Source of the DNA: Mariniblastus sp.
Lineage (GTDB): Bacteria; Planctomycetota; Planctomycetia; Pirellulales; Pirellulaceae
NCBI GenBank assembly: GCA_029251085.1
Contig: JAQXDZ010000096.1
Span: 1-64,000 of the forward strand
Direction: 5' to 3'
Length of the DNA stretch: 64,000 nucleotides
Shown: piece after piece, positions 18,035-27,397 of the stretch
Position numbering within the stretch: position 1 is the first letter of the stretch
How the letters are laid out: the number at the start of each line of letters is the position of its first letter
Position numbers and translations under genes: made by a program
The notes under the pieces: model-generated
Databases searched by the model: none
Seen by the model: only the letters and a program-made list of their open reading frames with translations
Told to the model about the DNA's origin: nothing

Positions 18035-19564
18035 CTATTCACGAAACGCTGCACTCATTCGACGATAGGCTTCCTGAACCGCCATCGCATTTGGCCCAAC
18101 CGTCTCAACATTTTTCGATTCAACTGACTCCCGAAGCGCATCTAATTTTTCTCGATAGACTTTTGCCTTGGTCGACATAAACTCGTCAATACCTCCCTGA
18201 CGCAGGAACACGCCAACTTCAAGCCGTCTCGACAGATCGTCCGAGTACGCAATCCACTTTTCCGCGGCTTCCCATTCTTGGGTTTTGGACGTCAAAACGG
18301 TTTCAGCATGCACGCTAAAAAAATCAGCCAATAGATCGTCGGGCGCTGGATAATACAAATAACATCCAACGATACTTGCAGCCACCAATGCCCCAACTGA
18401 AACGATGCCAAGAATCCAGCTAGGCACTATGATGTCGTATCGACTTTCCGACGGAACACCTTGGGTAAACCAAGATTCAAAATCTACCTTGCGACCAACG
18501 AGGGTCAGCAACGAACCAAGCAGGATCATTCCGACAAGTATGAAAGTGGCACCCACTTCGTTGGCAAGATAAAAATCTTTTCCCTTCCTTATGGCGACCT
18601 CCACGAGATCTTGAGACTGCGTAAAGAATGGGTGTGTATAAACATCAAACGCGTGGGAATGACCGGCCGGCTCAATTCCTTTCGGATAAAGCGGTTTATC
18701 AATGGCATACGCAAGAGCAACTGTGATCGTAACGAGCAGCATACAAAAGACAAAAACTTTTCGAACTCCGTATGTCCTCGCAAACCAGCAAAGTAAACCG
18801 ATGTTTGCACCAGCACCAAGAATCAGAAGTGTGAACGCAGCGCCAATCGAATTCCCATGCTGAAACATTCCGCCAATCTGGCTCATCGCAAGCAGTGGAG
18901 TGGAGTAAATTGGTGTCGCCATCACCGCCATAATAATGGGCGCTAAAATGTTGTCGCGTTCGACTTGGCTCTGCAAACAACCCTTAGGCAAAACAACCGC
19001 CATCATCACCGAACCTGCGATCCCGATCAAAATGTAGACCATCGTCGGCCCGACTAACTCCCGTGAAGCGGAGTAAATCACAGCAAGCGTTCGCTTGATG
19101 CCGGGTACAGGAAGCTTTTCATCCACAGGAATATCTTCCTCGGACACGGGAGAGAATCGATCCCAGAAAAACCCCAAAACACTGACAATCACTAACGCAC
19201 AAAGCGAGAAAGATAAGATCGCAATAGGATCAGATAGCGTGAGACCATACAGCACCGACATTGGATTAAACAAAGGTGCCGTCAATCCAAAAGCCACAAT
19301 CGTACCTCGTTTGACACCAGCCCGATGTAACTCCCTGACAATTGGAATGACCCCGAGTGAACAGACGGGGAGGAGCATCCCAATCAGCCATCCTGCAGCA
19401 ACGCCCCAACGCGATCCATTTGCAAAGATTCGCCGCGTCTTCTCCGCACCAACCATGCACCGAAAAACAGCAGCAATTAAGCAACCGCTCACAATCCATA
19501 AGGATGAGTAAATAATGACCTGCGATAACCGGAGCCCGGCACCGGCAATATAATATTCGAACAT
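18035..19564 (-). CDS. ArsP/DUF318-like permease with C-terminal soluble domain
   Basis: The 509-residue protein shows the UPF0718/ArsP_1 pattern: MLLPVCSLGVIPIVRELHRAG with the family Cys, GLTAPLFNPMSVLYGL, and a second repeat LAPIIMAVMATPIYSTPLLAM. ArsP-type permeases export organoarsenicals or other soft/heavy ligands; the ligand here is open. Two departures stand out: a His-containing extracytoplasmic loop (AGHSHAFDVYTHPF, around residue 300) and about 105 mostly helical soluble residues after the last membrane segment. Only one base separates it from the upstream His-rich lipoprotein, whose end (GGAAGAA) supplies its ribosome site; the two should be co-translated. Confidence 0.78.
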   Translation of the reverse strand: MFEYYIAGAGLRLSQVIIYSSLWIVSGCLIAAVFRCMVGAEKTRRIFANGSRWGVAAGWLIGMLLPVCSLGVIPIVRELHRAGVKRGTIVAFGLTAPLFNPMSVLYGLTLSDPIAILSFSLCALVIVSVLGFFWDRFSPVSEEDIPVDEKLPVPGIKRTLAVIYSASRELVGPTMVYILIGIAGSVMMAVVLPKGCLQSQVERDNILAPIIMAVMATPIYSTPLLAMSQIGGMFQHGNSIGAAFTLLILGAGANIGLLCWFARTYGVRKVFVFCMLLVTITVALAYAIDKPLYPKGIEPAGHSHAFDVYTHPFFTQSQDLVEVAIRKGKDFYLANEVGATFILVGMILLGSLLTLVGRKVDFESWFTQGVPSESRYDIIVPSWILGIVSVGALVAASIVGCYLYYPAPDDLLADFFSVHAETVLTSKTQEWEAAEKWIAYSDDLSRRLEVGVFLRQGGIDEFMSTKAKVYREKLDALRESVESKNVETVGPNAMAVQEAYRRMSAAFRE

Positions 19565-19565
19565 T

Positions 19566-20240
19566 TTATTCTTCCGGTGATCCCTGATTTTTTTGATCAG
19601 AGTTACTCACTTCCTTCGCGATAACGTCCATAACACCTGTAAAAGCGAGCAATTCTTTTTCCATTCCTTGAATCGCTTTTCGCTGCGCCTGCTGATCCGC
19701 TGCGTTAGACAAAGCTTCGTCCAACTTGGAATGAAGACTCTCAGACTCCGTTTTGACAGAACTCCAAGAATCCTTGTTCATATCAGTATCCGCCGCAATA
19801 TCCGGCAACCATTTAACAATGTCAGCCATCTCGGTAATCACGTCGACTTTTACTTCATGATTTTTTTCGTTTGACTTTTCGTCTGCGTGATCATCGCTGT
19901 GGCCGTGACTATGGTCGACCGGCGCACTGGCCAAATGATAGTGCGAATGAGCACCGGGTCCTGAACCGTGGATCACTTCGACAACCTGAAACATTTTCGG
20001 CTCAGGCAAAGGACTATCGGAAATAATTACCTGATGGATTTCACCTAACCTGGCGATGGCCGTTGGAAAACTATCCGGACGGTGAAATTTCATCTTGGGC
20101 AGTTTCTTCACGCGTGCAGTTTTCGATTCGGCACCTGGTTGATCAACGCCTGTTTGATTGCATCCAGCCAGCAAGGTTACCACCGCTGACAACACGGCAA
20201 CTCCACAATAAAACTGTTTCAAGATCTGTCTACTTTGCAT
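19566..20240 (-). CDS. His-rich lipoprotein, putative metal-binding partner of the permease
   Basis: I do not recognise the family. The 224-residue protein has a lipoprotein signal ending LLAGC, a short basic segment, a small beta-like part, then a His cluster of about 35 residues (AHSHYHLASAPVDHSHGHSD and more) and a helical, acidic C-terminal half. His-X-His clusters of this type bind Zn, Ni or Cu in other exported proteins. A longer frame from GTG 20252 is possible. It is 1 base upstream of the ArsP-like permease and 39 bases downstream of moxR, so it is placed inside the MoxR operon. Confidence 0.72.
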   Translation of the reverse strand: MQSRQILKQFYCGVAVLSAVVTLLAGCNQTGVDQPGAESKTARVKKLPKMKFHRPDSFPTAIARLGEIHQVIISDSPLPEPKMFQVVEVIHGSGPGAHSHYHLASAPVDHSHGHSDDHADEKSNEKNHEVKVDVITEMADIVKWLPDIAADTDMNKDSWSSVKTESESLHSKLDEALSNAADQQAQRKAIQGMEKELLAFTGVMDVIAKEVSNSDQKNQGSPEE

Positions 20241-20279
20241 AACGATTCTCACTATTTAATTCACTTAAAGTATTTGCAT

Positions 20280-21209
20280 CTATGATTTTTCAACTGGAAC
20301 GGCTACCGACTCAATAATCTCCCGAATAATTAATTCACCGTTTTCGGATGAATTCGAGATACGTAGATTCAAAACGGGAATAGCGACCGCCTGAATGTCA
20401 TCGGGGATTACAAAGTCTCGACCTTGTAAAAATGCCCAGGCCTGCGCGACCCGCTGCCAAGTAATCAAGCCGCGAGGACTTAACCCCAGTTCAATTGACG
20501 TGTGGTTACGAGTTGCTGCTCCAAGTTCCACCAAGTAGCGGCGGACCGATTCGCAAACTTCGACCAGCGCAACCTCTGATTGCAATTTTGCTAATTCTTC
20601 CAATGTCAAAACAGGCTGAATTTCTTGCTTAGAGAACTCTTCGCCCACGAATTGCCCGAGCATTGATATTTCATCTTCTGAATTGGGATATCCAATGTTG
20701 AGTTTCATCGCAAATCGATCCAACTGTGCTTCCGGCAGAGGATAGGCACCGTGGCTTTCAACCGGATTTTGTGTGGCGATTACCATAAACGTCGGCGGTA
20801 ATTGTTTTGATTGGTTATCGACTGTCACCTGCCGTTCCGCCATTGCCTCAAACAATGCACTTTGCGTGCGCGGTGTCGCGCGATTGATTTCGTCCGTCAG
20901 TAAAAGATCTGAAAAGACCGGACCTTTTCGGAAATCAAACGAATGGTTTTTTTGATCAAATATATTGAATCCAATCACATCACTTGGAAGCAAATCAGGG
21001 GTACACTGAACCCTTGAAAACATTCCTCCAACGGTCTTCGCCAATGCTTTTGCCAAGGTTGTTTTACCCAACCCCGGAAGATCATCAAAAAGCAAATGCC
21101 CGCGGGCGATCAAGCACGCAATTACTAATTCGATGACGTCCTGCTTGCCCACGAGAGACTTATTTAGTTGCTCGCGTAAGGCGTCAATTTTTGATACGGT
21201 CTGAATCAC
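20280..21209 (-). CDS. MoxR-family AAA+ ATPase
   Basis: The 309-residue protein is a complete MoxR ATPase: Walker A LPGLGKTT, Walker B LLTDEINRATPRTQ, sensor ATQNPVESHGAYPLPEAQ, arginine-finger region LDRFAMKL and the C-terminal lid with SPRG. MoxR proteins act as chaperones, commonly for VWA or DUF58 partners, in metal-cofactor insertion or envelope stress. Start is GTG, 7 bases after the stop of the transglutaminase-like gene. The DUF58 and transglutaminase partners are directly upstream; the His-rich lipoprotein and permease follow. Confidence 0.93.
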   Translation of the reverse strand: MIQTVSKIDALREQLNKSLVGKQDVIELVIACLIARGHLLFDDLPGLGKTTLAKALAKTVGGMFSRVQCTPDLLPSDVIGFNIFDQKNHSFDFRKGPVFSDLLLTDEINRATPRTQSALFEAMAERQVTVDNQSKQLPPTFMVIATQNPVESHGAYPLPEAQLDRFAMKLNIGYPNSEDEISMLGQFVGEEFSKQEIQPVLTLEELAKLQSEVALVEVCESVRRYLVELGAATRNHTSIELGLSPRGLITWQRVAQAWAFLQGRDFVIPDDIQAVAIPVLNLRISNSSENGELIIREIIESVAVPVEKS

Positions 21210-21216
21210 TTTTAAC

Positions 21217-23667
21217 TCACAGAGTAGTTTCGTTGATGAAATTTCGAATGCGACGATAAGTAAGGGTCGCTACGGCCTGTTTACAGACATTCAATGACTG
21301 GCTTGGGCGAGAATCTATGCCAGCCTGACTGAAGTTAGCTTCATGCCAACAGCGAATGAACTCAGACGCTGATTCTGGCTCAACCCGAGAGTACCACTGG
21401 CCAATCGGCACAAACGCAGGTCGCGGTAGCCCCGCTGCCCAGAACCTCAAATCGAGCAATTGACGAGTGAAGCGTAGCCGTAGACTGGCTGGCCCCATCA
21501 CGACAAACCGCCACAATAGCCAACACCCCGTTACCACAAGCTCCCTCCGAAACCAAACCGAACAAAAGGCAAACCCCAAGGCTAAACTTGAAAAAAGTGG
21601 ATGCGCTAATGACCAGTTGATCCCGCCAACGACTTTCACCTTCGCCCACTGCCAAAAAGTCTGCACGTTGCAGGGCAAGGGGTAGCCTGGTGTAGGTTCA
21701 ACGGGAATCCACTTCCGTCCATCAATGCAGACTTCTGGCCACATATGAAGATTGCTCTTATCGACCACGGACTGACGAGAAACTCGATCGAAGTCTTTTC
21801 GCTGGACGAGAAAGCCACTCCTCAACCTTGTTCGGTACCCGGCCAACCGAAGCATTTGCGTTGCGGTTGTGGCAAACATATAGGACGGACCACCCGCTTG
21901 GTCTAAGAAACTGGCGACCGAATCATCACAATCTGGCGACGCAACCCGCGCGGAATCAAGTTGAAAATTCGCTCTCAAATAGTTGACAATTGAGTCAACC
22001 TGGCTCCAACCAGGATCAACATTCTCCGTCACTTTATTCAGAATCTCTTGTAATCTAATCGTGGTGGCGTTCTCTGGGACTTGTCGGTAGGGAGATTCCA
22101 GATCAGTTTCCAGAATAGGATAGGCAGCGGTCCTCACTCGATTGCCGGATTGCCAATCGAACCAATTTGCGAATGTCCCCCAACTTGACTCTGACTGATT
22201 TTGTGGAATCAGTTTGACTTCATCCCGAAGGATATGATGATTGGGAATCTCGCTCACAAAATCAATTACCGTATGCGAGGGGATGAAATCGCCATCCATC
22301 ACCAGTGAACCTTGGGCATTCCATTTAAACAAATCCAATTGATCAACCTGTTGAATATGCCAGCTCTTGAGAAAAGGCGGAGCCGGAAGCGACTTCGTAT
22401 CCAGCCTCATCATTTTCACCCGATGTACCTGATTTGCCGTTAGAAAATCTCTCTTCTCGGTACGCAAAACAAACCAGGGCTTTCCGAATTTTTCTTCAAC
22501 CCTTATCTCTGGATCGGTGAGTCGATAGTCTCCCAAGTCCGGTTTGGTCCAATCCCACCCATCAAAATGGTAAAAGGTGTCGACTCCAAATCTTGCCGGC
22601 ACTTCCCCCTCAACGAAAAACAGAGCATTGGTGATTCTGTCCTTTAATTTCCGTTCCTCTTCTTTCTCCGAAGGCTCACGCACAGTTCGAAACGAGCGAC
22701 CTGCCTGTTCCGCCTGAACTACCTTTTCAATTTCTTTGGCAACTGCCGTAAGTGCTTGTGAGCGATTGCGTCTCTTTTTTCTCTTCACGGGTCCGTCGAA
22801 CATTTCTGACACGATGTCATACATCGATGGACGGTCATCTTCAATAAGTTGGTCAGAATCGACAGCGCCCGAGGAGGTGGCGTTCTCCGAGGCAGTTAGC
22901 ATGTCTCCATCGCCGATTCCCGAACGGGCGTAAGCGTCATACCACGAGTTTCCACCCGAGGTCGGCATGAAACCGGTGGTGCCAATTGCCTGACGAAGAG
23001 GCCCTAAAAAGAGAGCCAGCGAACCCACACAGATAAGGAAAACAAACGTTAACACGACCGTCAAACTGCGAACTGGAAGTGATTTCGACTCGCCGTCAAT
23101 CGCTTTTGATTCAAATCGCTCCCAATAATTCCCCAGAAGCCACCAAAGTGAGATGGCTAAATACAAAAATGCAAAAAGAAAAACCTGGGCACTCTGAGTC
23201 ATGAAACAAACGAATAAAACGAGGCAACTTCCAATCACGAAAGCCCCACGTCCGAATCTGCGCACACTGGAAAAGACTGCGAGGTACCAGGTCGCATTCA
23301 TCAAAACAGTAAGCGCGGTTACCTCAAATGGATCTCCATAACTAAAGTTTCTCGTCACCACCTGAAACAAAATTGGTAATAACGCAAATAGAACCGCTCC
23401 TGCCTGAATCGCGAAAACCAAACGAACCTGCTCAAAAACTTTACTATCAGATCCAAACCGTCGTTGAAGCCCTATCATCAATACGACAGGAAGTGAAAAA
23501 TAAAATGCAGTTTCAGCAACGATTAGAAATGCCGACTTGTGCATATCCCAGCGAAGACTGAGCACTACCAAACCTGCCAGAATCGCTAGAACGAGCGACT
23601 CTAACGGCGGCCACAGCGCAGTTTTCTTTACTCGGGAAGGTGCACTAAACGCCACAGCCGACTCCAT
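21217..23667 (-). CDS. Transglutaminase-like membrane protein (TgpA/DUF3488 type), nucleophile Cys replaced by Ser
   Basis: The 816-residue protein has about six N-terminal helices, an extracytoplasmic transglutaminase-like domain (about 470-670), another membrane helix and a C-terminal DUF4129-like tail. The core aligns well with TgpA: the segment from DDSVASFLDQ through AGYRTRLRSGF. At the nucleophile, the family's G-x-C-x-x-FA reads GGPSYMFA, giving Ser595; His641 (LHMWPEV) is kept and the family's DPT is EPT (Glu657). Hence a Ser-His-Glu set rather than Cys-His-Asp. The 3' end of the DUF58 gene overlaps this gene's start by 23 bases. Confidence 0.85.
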   Translation of the reverse strand: MESAVAFSAPSRVKKTALWPPLESLVLAILAGLVVLSLRWDMHKSAFLIVAETAFYFSLPVVLMIGLQRRFGSDSKVFEQVRLVFAIQAGAVLFALLPILFQVVTRNFSYGDPFEVTALTVLMNATWYLAVFSSVRRFGRGAFVIGSCLVLFVCFMTQSAQVFLFAFLYLAISLWWLLGNYWERFESKAIDGESKSLPVRSLTVVLTFVFLICVGSLALFLGPLRQAIGTTGFMPTSGGNSWYDAYARSGIGDGDMLTASENATSSGAVDSDQLIEDDRPSMYDIVSEMFDGPVKRKKRRNRSQALTAVAKEIEKVVQAEQAGRSFRTVREPSEKEEERKLKDRITNALFFVEGEVPARFGVDTFYHFDGWDWTKPDLGDYRLTDPEIRVEEKFGKPWFVLRTEKRDFLTANQVHRVKMMRLDTKSLPAPPFLKSWHIQQVDQLDLFKWNAQGSLVMDGDFIPSHTVIDFVSEIPNHHILRDEVKLIPQNQSESSWGTFANWFDWQSGNRVRTAAYPILETDLESPYRQVPENATTIRLQEILNKVTENVDPGWSQVDSIVNYLRANFQLDSARVASPDCDDSVASFLDQAGGPSYMFATTATQMLRLAGYRTRLRSGFLVQRKDFDRVSRQSVVDKSNLHMWPEVCIDGRKWIPVEPTPGYPLPCNVQTFWQWAKVKVVGGINWSLAHPLFSSLALGFAFCSVWFRRELVVTGCWLLWRFVVMGPASLRLRFTRQLLDLRFWAAGLPRPAFVPIGQWYSRVEPESASEFIRCWHEANFSQAGIDSRPSQSLNVCKQAVATLTYRRIRNFINETTL

Positions 23668-24994
23668 TCCCCCAACCGACGTTTAACTCGCTTTCAACAG
23701 TGACTGGATTCGTCACAAGAATCTTTTGCTTGGAAGCCGGACTCTTCTTCGGAGCTACGACGTTTGGTTGAGGCTCAAACAACAAGTCGGATGCTTCAAA
23801 ACGAGAAGGGTCGATCACGATCTGCTGAACTTGGGTACTCCCCGGAAAGTCATATGATTTAGTGGTTGAAATTACGAATGTCTTTCTGTTACCGTCAAAT
23901 TTCAAGCACGGCCGGCTCTCTTTTCTGTCAAGCATCAGCAACTCTTCGAAAGATGGCAATTTGGCAAGAAAATCCATCAGCTGACTAAGCCCGTTTGTGT
24001 TGGAAACTTTACACAACTGTTCCGCCGGTAATCCGATGCAAATCAAACCGACATGAGATTGACAATCATGCAGCTGTCGACAAACCGAACCGGCGATTCG
24101 GATAGCCCACTCGTAACTGCTTTGACTTCCCTTTCCCAGATGCGCTTCGGGAGTGAGATCCAAATAAACTTCAAAGGGCCTCGCCGCAAAAGATTGTCGT
24201 TCTTGAACAATCAAGCGATTCAATTGAGCTGTTTTCCCCCAATGAATATGTCGCATTGAGTCACCCTGGCGATAATTTCGAACCCCGATCACATCGCCAT
24301 CCAAACCAGCTCGATCGCTCAGGATTCCTGAAATATTGAACTGAGTACCCGACACTTCCGGCATCCCTTTTAGTTCGATCGATTTTGGCCAAACAAGTGT
24401 TCGCCCTTTAATTTCCACATCCGTGACCGCGTTATATATGCCGAATGGAAATCCATTTTTGATTTTTGGATTCTCGCGAGGCAGGACACCCCGATTTTCA
24501 GGTTTTACTGTCCACTTAAAAGTTGAAATTGAAGCGCCAGGAATACGCTGGAGTCCAATGGCAACATCGTCGCCCTCAACAACCTGATCCTGAAGGAAAT
24601 CGCCAACGATCATCAGGCCAAAAAAGGGGACAGGCCAATGATTGGTAATCTCCAAAACGGCGACGGTGTCTTCGCCTTCAGCAGACCTTTGCTTTGAAAA
24701 GGAAAGTCGGCAAGAAATCGCCTTGAGGCTCAGCAAAGGCCAAACCGCTCCCAAAACTAACAGTGCTAAAAATGACCACATCAAAACGAATCCCTGCGGT
24801 CCAATAAACATTCCTACTAAAAAAGAGGCGAATATTGCACAGACTAGCCAACCGATGGGCTGTTTGAGCCAGTAGAGATAACGATTGAAAGATGGACAAA
24901 AATCATAGTTCAGTCCCGATGCCACGTAATTGACGCCTGAAAGCATCTTGGATCTAAACGTCCCGACTGTTGTTTGTTTATTTTGAGGTTTCAT
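23645..24994 (-). CDS. DUF58-domain protein
   Basis: The 449-residue protein has two N-terminal membrane helices and the DUF58 signature GVRNYRQGDSMRHIHWGKTA followed by NRLIVQERQ. DUF58 proteins accompany MoxR ATPases and have a VWA-like fold. A TTG at 25063 gives 23 more residues of atypical composition; ATG 24994 is preferred. Its 3' end overlaps the transglutaminase-like gene by 23 bases, so it heads a tight minus-strand cluster DUF58-transglutaminase-moxR-lipoprotein-permease. The C terminus is truncated in character, ending shortly after a basic stretch with Gly/Cys. Confidence 0.88.
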   Translation of the reverse strand: MKPQNKQTTVGTFRSKMLSGVNYVASGLNYDFCPSFNRYLYWLKQPIGWLVCAIFASFLVGMFIGPQGFVLMWSFLALLVLGAVWPLLSLKAISCRLSFSKQRSAEGEDTVAVLEITNHWPVPFFGLMIVGDFLQDQVVEGDDVAIGLQRIPGASISTFKWTVKPENRGVLPRENPKIKNGFPFGIYNAVTDVEIKGRTLVWPKSIELKGMPEVSGTQFNISGILSDRAGLDGDVIGVRNYRQGDSMRHIHWGKTAQLNRLIVQERQSFAARPFEVYLDLTPEAHLGKGSQSSYEWAIRIAGSVCRQLHDCQSHVGLICIGLPAEQLCKVSNTNGLSQLMDFLAKLPSFEELLMLDRKESRPCLKFDGNRKTFVISTTKSYDFPGSTQVQQIVIDPSRFEASDLLFEPQPNVVAPKKSPASKQKILVTNPVTVESELNVGWGNGVGCGV

Positions 24995-25297
24995 TTTAAC
25001 CACTCTGAAGAACCCTATTGCACGACGCCAATGGCCAGCGGAGGTGCAAACAAGGGAGACCAAACCAGACCCAAATTTCTGACGCGATTGACGTTGGAAA
25101 CCAGGAGTAATTAGCGAAGAAAATGAGCGCGCTTAGGCCGTTTCAGACAACACTGCCAAACCGCGGCAATGCCAGAGAAAACTGACGGTATAAAGTCATC
25201 AAGAAGAATGGCAAACGGATGACAATCAGTACGCATGACACCGACCGTCAACGGCCTTGTCATGTACGCGCATCAAGCAATCGCTTCCCGATGAAAC
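24995..25297. other. Intergenic region upstream of the DUF58-MoxR cluster
   Basis: About 300 bases lie between the His/Cys-rich gene and the DUF58 gene, both on the minus strand. Apart from the inverted repeat at 25234-25264, I see no gene and no T-tract terminator. The promoter of the DUF58-led operon should lie here. Confidence 0.5.
25234..25264. promoter_or_regulatory. Inverted repeat between the His/Cys-rich gene and the DUF58 operon
   Basis: CATGACA (25234-25240) and TGTCATG (25258-25264) are perfect complements, with a smaller CCGT/ACGG pair inside. There is no T tract, so it is more likely an operator or an RNA hairpin than an intrinsic terminator. It is about 34 bases after the His/Cys-rich stop codon and about 240 bases before the DUF58 ATG. 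Confidence 0.4.
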
Positions 25298-25720
25298 TTA
25301 TACCAGCGCGATAGAAGAAGGGGGGCCACGAGCAAAGGCCTCTAAGTCACCGACAGAAGGCCGACCCTCAGTAAAAGAAAAAAGCTGGACGCCGAAAGCG
25401 TGGTTATCAAGCAGCTCAACAGGACTGAAACAGACGTTGTAATGCTCGAAAAACTTGCAGCACACACAGTCGACATCTGATGCTAAGGAGACAACCGATG
25501 TTTCGGGGGTCTGTGGAGTGTCGTGGCGATGACTGCCGTCTGTTCCGTGATCGTGATCACAACACTTGACAACATGATGGTGATGTGAGCCGCAGTTCGC
25601 CGCCCCGTGTGGATGTGAATGCAGGCCAAAAAGATCAGCATGGTGAAACGAAGGTCCGAAGTTCACTAGGAAAACCCAGTAAATCAAGAAGCACCAACTT
25701 GTAGGCACCAATCTTCGCAT
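25298..25720 (-). CDS. Small exported His/Cys-rich protein, putative metal binding
   Basis: The 140-residue product starts with a short basic/hydrophobic signal (SWCFLIYWVFLVNFG), followed by a His-rich stretch containing GLHSHPHG, SHHHHVV, CCDHDHG and SHRHDT, and then a conserved-looking Cys motif DCVCCKFFEHYNVCF. About a dozen His and eight Cys lie in 90 residues. I know no named family, but the pattern is that of a periplasmic Zn/Cu-binding protein. It lies on the same strand as, and 300 bases before, the DUF58-MoxR-permease cluster. Ribosome site is weak. Confidence 0.65.
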   Translation of the reverse strand: MRRLVPTSWCFLIYWVFLVNFGPSFHHADLFGLHSHPHGAANCGSHHHHVVKCCDHDHGTDGSHRHDTPQTPETSVVSLASDVDCVCCKFFEHYNVCFSPVELLDNHAFGVQLFSFTEGRPSVGDLEAFARGPPSSIALV

Positions 25721-25927
25721 AACTCTAACTTAATGACTTGATTCAAATTTACGTTCAAAAACTAAGCAGTCCTGCCAGTTTATGTTCTACGCCCTCGGTC
25801 AAAAAAGGTTCGACCCAAGCGCACTTTAATCGCAAACGTAGCGCAAAACAAGCCAAATGCGAACGCGACTATTAATATTTCCCAAAACTACACGGTCAAT
25901 GCAGCCTAGTCTGGTGAAGACAACGCA

Positions 25928-26752
25928 CTAAACAGGTGCGCTAGGCGTCCATCCGTAAAATGCGGAGTAGGTTCCCGACGCGGCTCCAATCAACAGACTC
26001 GCGATCAAAACCAAAACAGGGACCAGCAGTCCTTTACCCTGCAGAAAGCCGAACACAATACACCATAAAAACGCAGTTGCGACGCATGCGACGCCATGAC
26101 CGGCTTTTGATCGAAATGCAACAATGGAAATCCAAATCCCCATCGAGCAATAAAGGGTGAGCGAAGCAGCAAAACTGACTGCTGAAGATGCCCAGATTTC
26201 CGTAATCGATTCCATCATAAAAATAACGACCATTGCCGCACTGATCAGAATTACAGCGACAATTAATCCAACCGCAGCGATAAGATACGACTCCGAACCG
26301 TCACCAAAGTTTTGCCCCTCAGAGGTCACGGGCATGTCTTCGATGTCTTTTTCAGCTTTTGCCATGATGCGTTCGGCATCGGACATGGTCGAGTCCGAAT
26401 TCGCAGCATCAAAATCATCGTCGTATGATTCCGTTTGTAGCATCTGTCCAGTTTCTACGTTGAAACCGCACTCAACGCAGACGACCGCATTGGGGGAAAG
26501 CTCACAAGCACAATTTTCGCAAATCGGCCCGCGTACAACGGAACGAATGTTTTGTTCATCCAATAAATCCAGCAACGGATTATGCATTGCGGATGCCGTT
26601 GCCGGTTGCCGAGAGCGACTCGTTGCTAATTCACCTGCCGGTTGGATTACCAGCGGCTCCTTGCATTTTGGGCACTTCACTCGCCTTCCAGCCAATTCAT
26701 CTTTCGCCTGAAAGCCAGCATTGCATTTTCCACATCGAACTTTAATCGCCAT
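25928..26752 (-). CDS. Zinc-ribbon membrane protein
   Basis: The 274-residue protein has an N-terminal MJ0042-type zinc ribbon (RCGKCNAGF ... KCPKCKEPL), a second ribbon CENCACELSPNAVVCVECGF near residue 90-115, an acidic linker and four C-terminal membrane helices (about 155-270). Such two-ribbon, four-helix proteins are frequent in Planctomycetes; their role is unknown. A TTG at 26779 would add a basic nonapeptide; ATG 26752, next to AAGG, is preferred. It precedes the His/Cys-rich gene by about 200 bases on the same strand. Confidence 0.8.
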   Translation of the reverse strand: MAIKVRCGKCNAGFQAKDELAGRRVKCPKCKEPLVIQPAGELATSRSRQPATASAMHNPLLDLLDEQNIRSVVRGPICENCACELSPNAVVCVECGFNVETGQMLQTESYDDDFDAANSDSTMSDAERIMAKAEKDIEDMPVTSEGQNFGDGSESYLIAAVGLIVAVILISAAMVVIFMMESITEIWASSAVSFAASLTLYCSMGIWISIVAFRSKAGHGVACVATAFLWCIVFGFLQGKGLLVPVLVLIASLLIGAASGTYSAFYGWTPSAPV

Positions 26753-27231
26753 TTTTCGCCTTCGATTGAGCTTTCTCAAATCCGTCTAAGAGCCGGGTTA
26801 CCGCCGACGCCTTCTATTTTGTGGTGCGAACGAGATTTGGCAACCGCACCTTGCATTATGCGCTGCCAAAATTCGACTTTTTCGAAAATACAATTTTTCA
26901 GGGCGGAAATAGCCCCTCCAAGGTGTTCTCAGCCGCAAATCAAGACTTTTCCGACCCCAATCTCACTGGAAACTAACGCCAGGGTTTAATTTTTTACCAG
27001 ACCAATAAGGTAGCCAAACACCCCTGAGCCTGGTCCCCAGCCCCCAGTTTCCTGCCGTTTTGAACGATTTTATTTCAATCTTGGGCTTCTTATACGAGAA
27101 AGATCCCCCGGTTTGCTTCTATCGCTGCCTCGTCAAACGAGCGGATGACCGGATTACCAACGATTGCTTACCAGAGTTTTCTGCCAATCTGTCACGACAG
27201 CTCCACTGAAACGCTCGACCAATGTGCCAAC

Positions 27232-27243
27232 GCGTAATTACGC
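27232..27243. promoter_or_regulatory. Perfect 12-base palindrome upstream of groES
   Basis: GCGTAATTACGC is fully self-complementary. It lies about 155 bases upstream of the sigma-54-like element, in the range of an enhancer-binding protein site, but a single copy could be chance. Confidence 0.35.
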
Positions 27244-27397
27244 TTAACTCAGCCCCGCTCAACTGAATCCCTTGGGGGTTCGATATTTTTATTCTTAATT
27301 AGTAAAGTCACACAAAACCCCTTTTTTTCGACGCTTCTCAGAGCAATACGATTTTCTTGGGCAGTTTCCGTAAGTTTCGTCGACAGTTTGTTTGAAT

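Noticed and set aside
26157-26711. 184-codon plus-strand ORF
   Set aside because: It is antisense to the zinc-ribbon gene and Ser/Thr-rich as expected from complementary codons.
27255-27300. tRNA-like GGTTCGAT near 27280
   Set aside because: No acceptor stem, anticodon arm or matching 3' half surrounds it.
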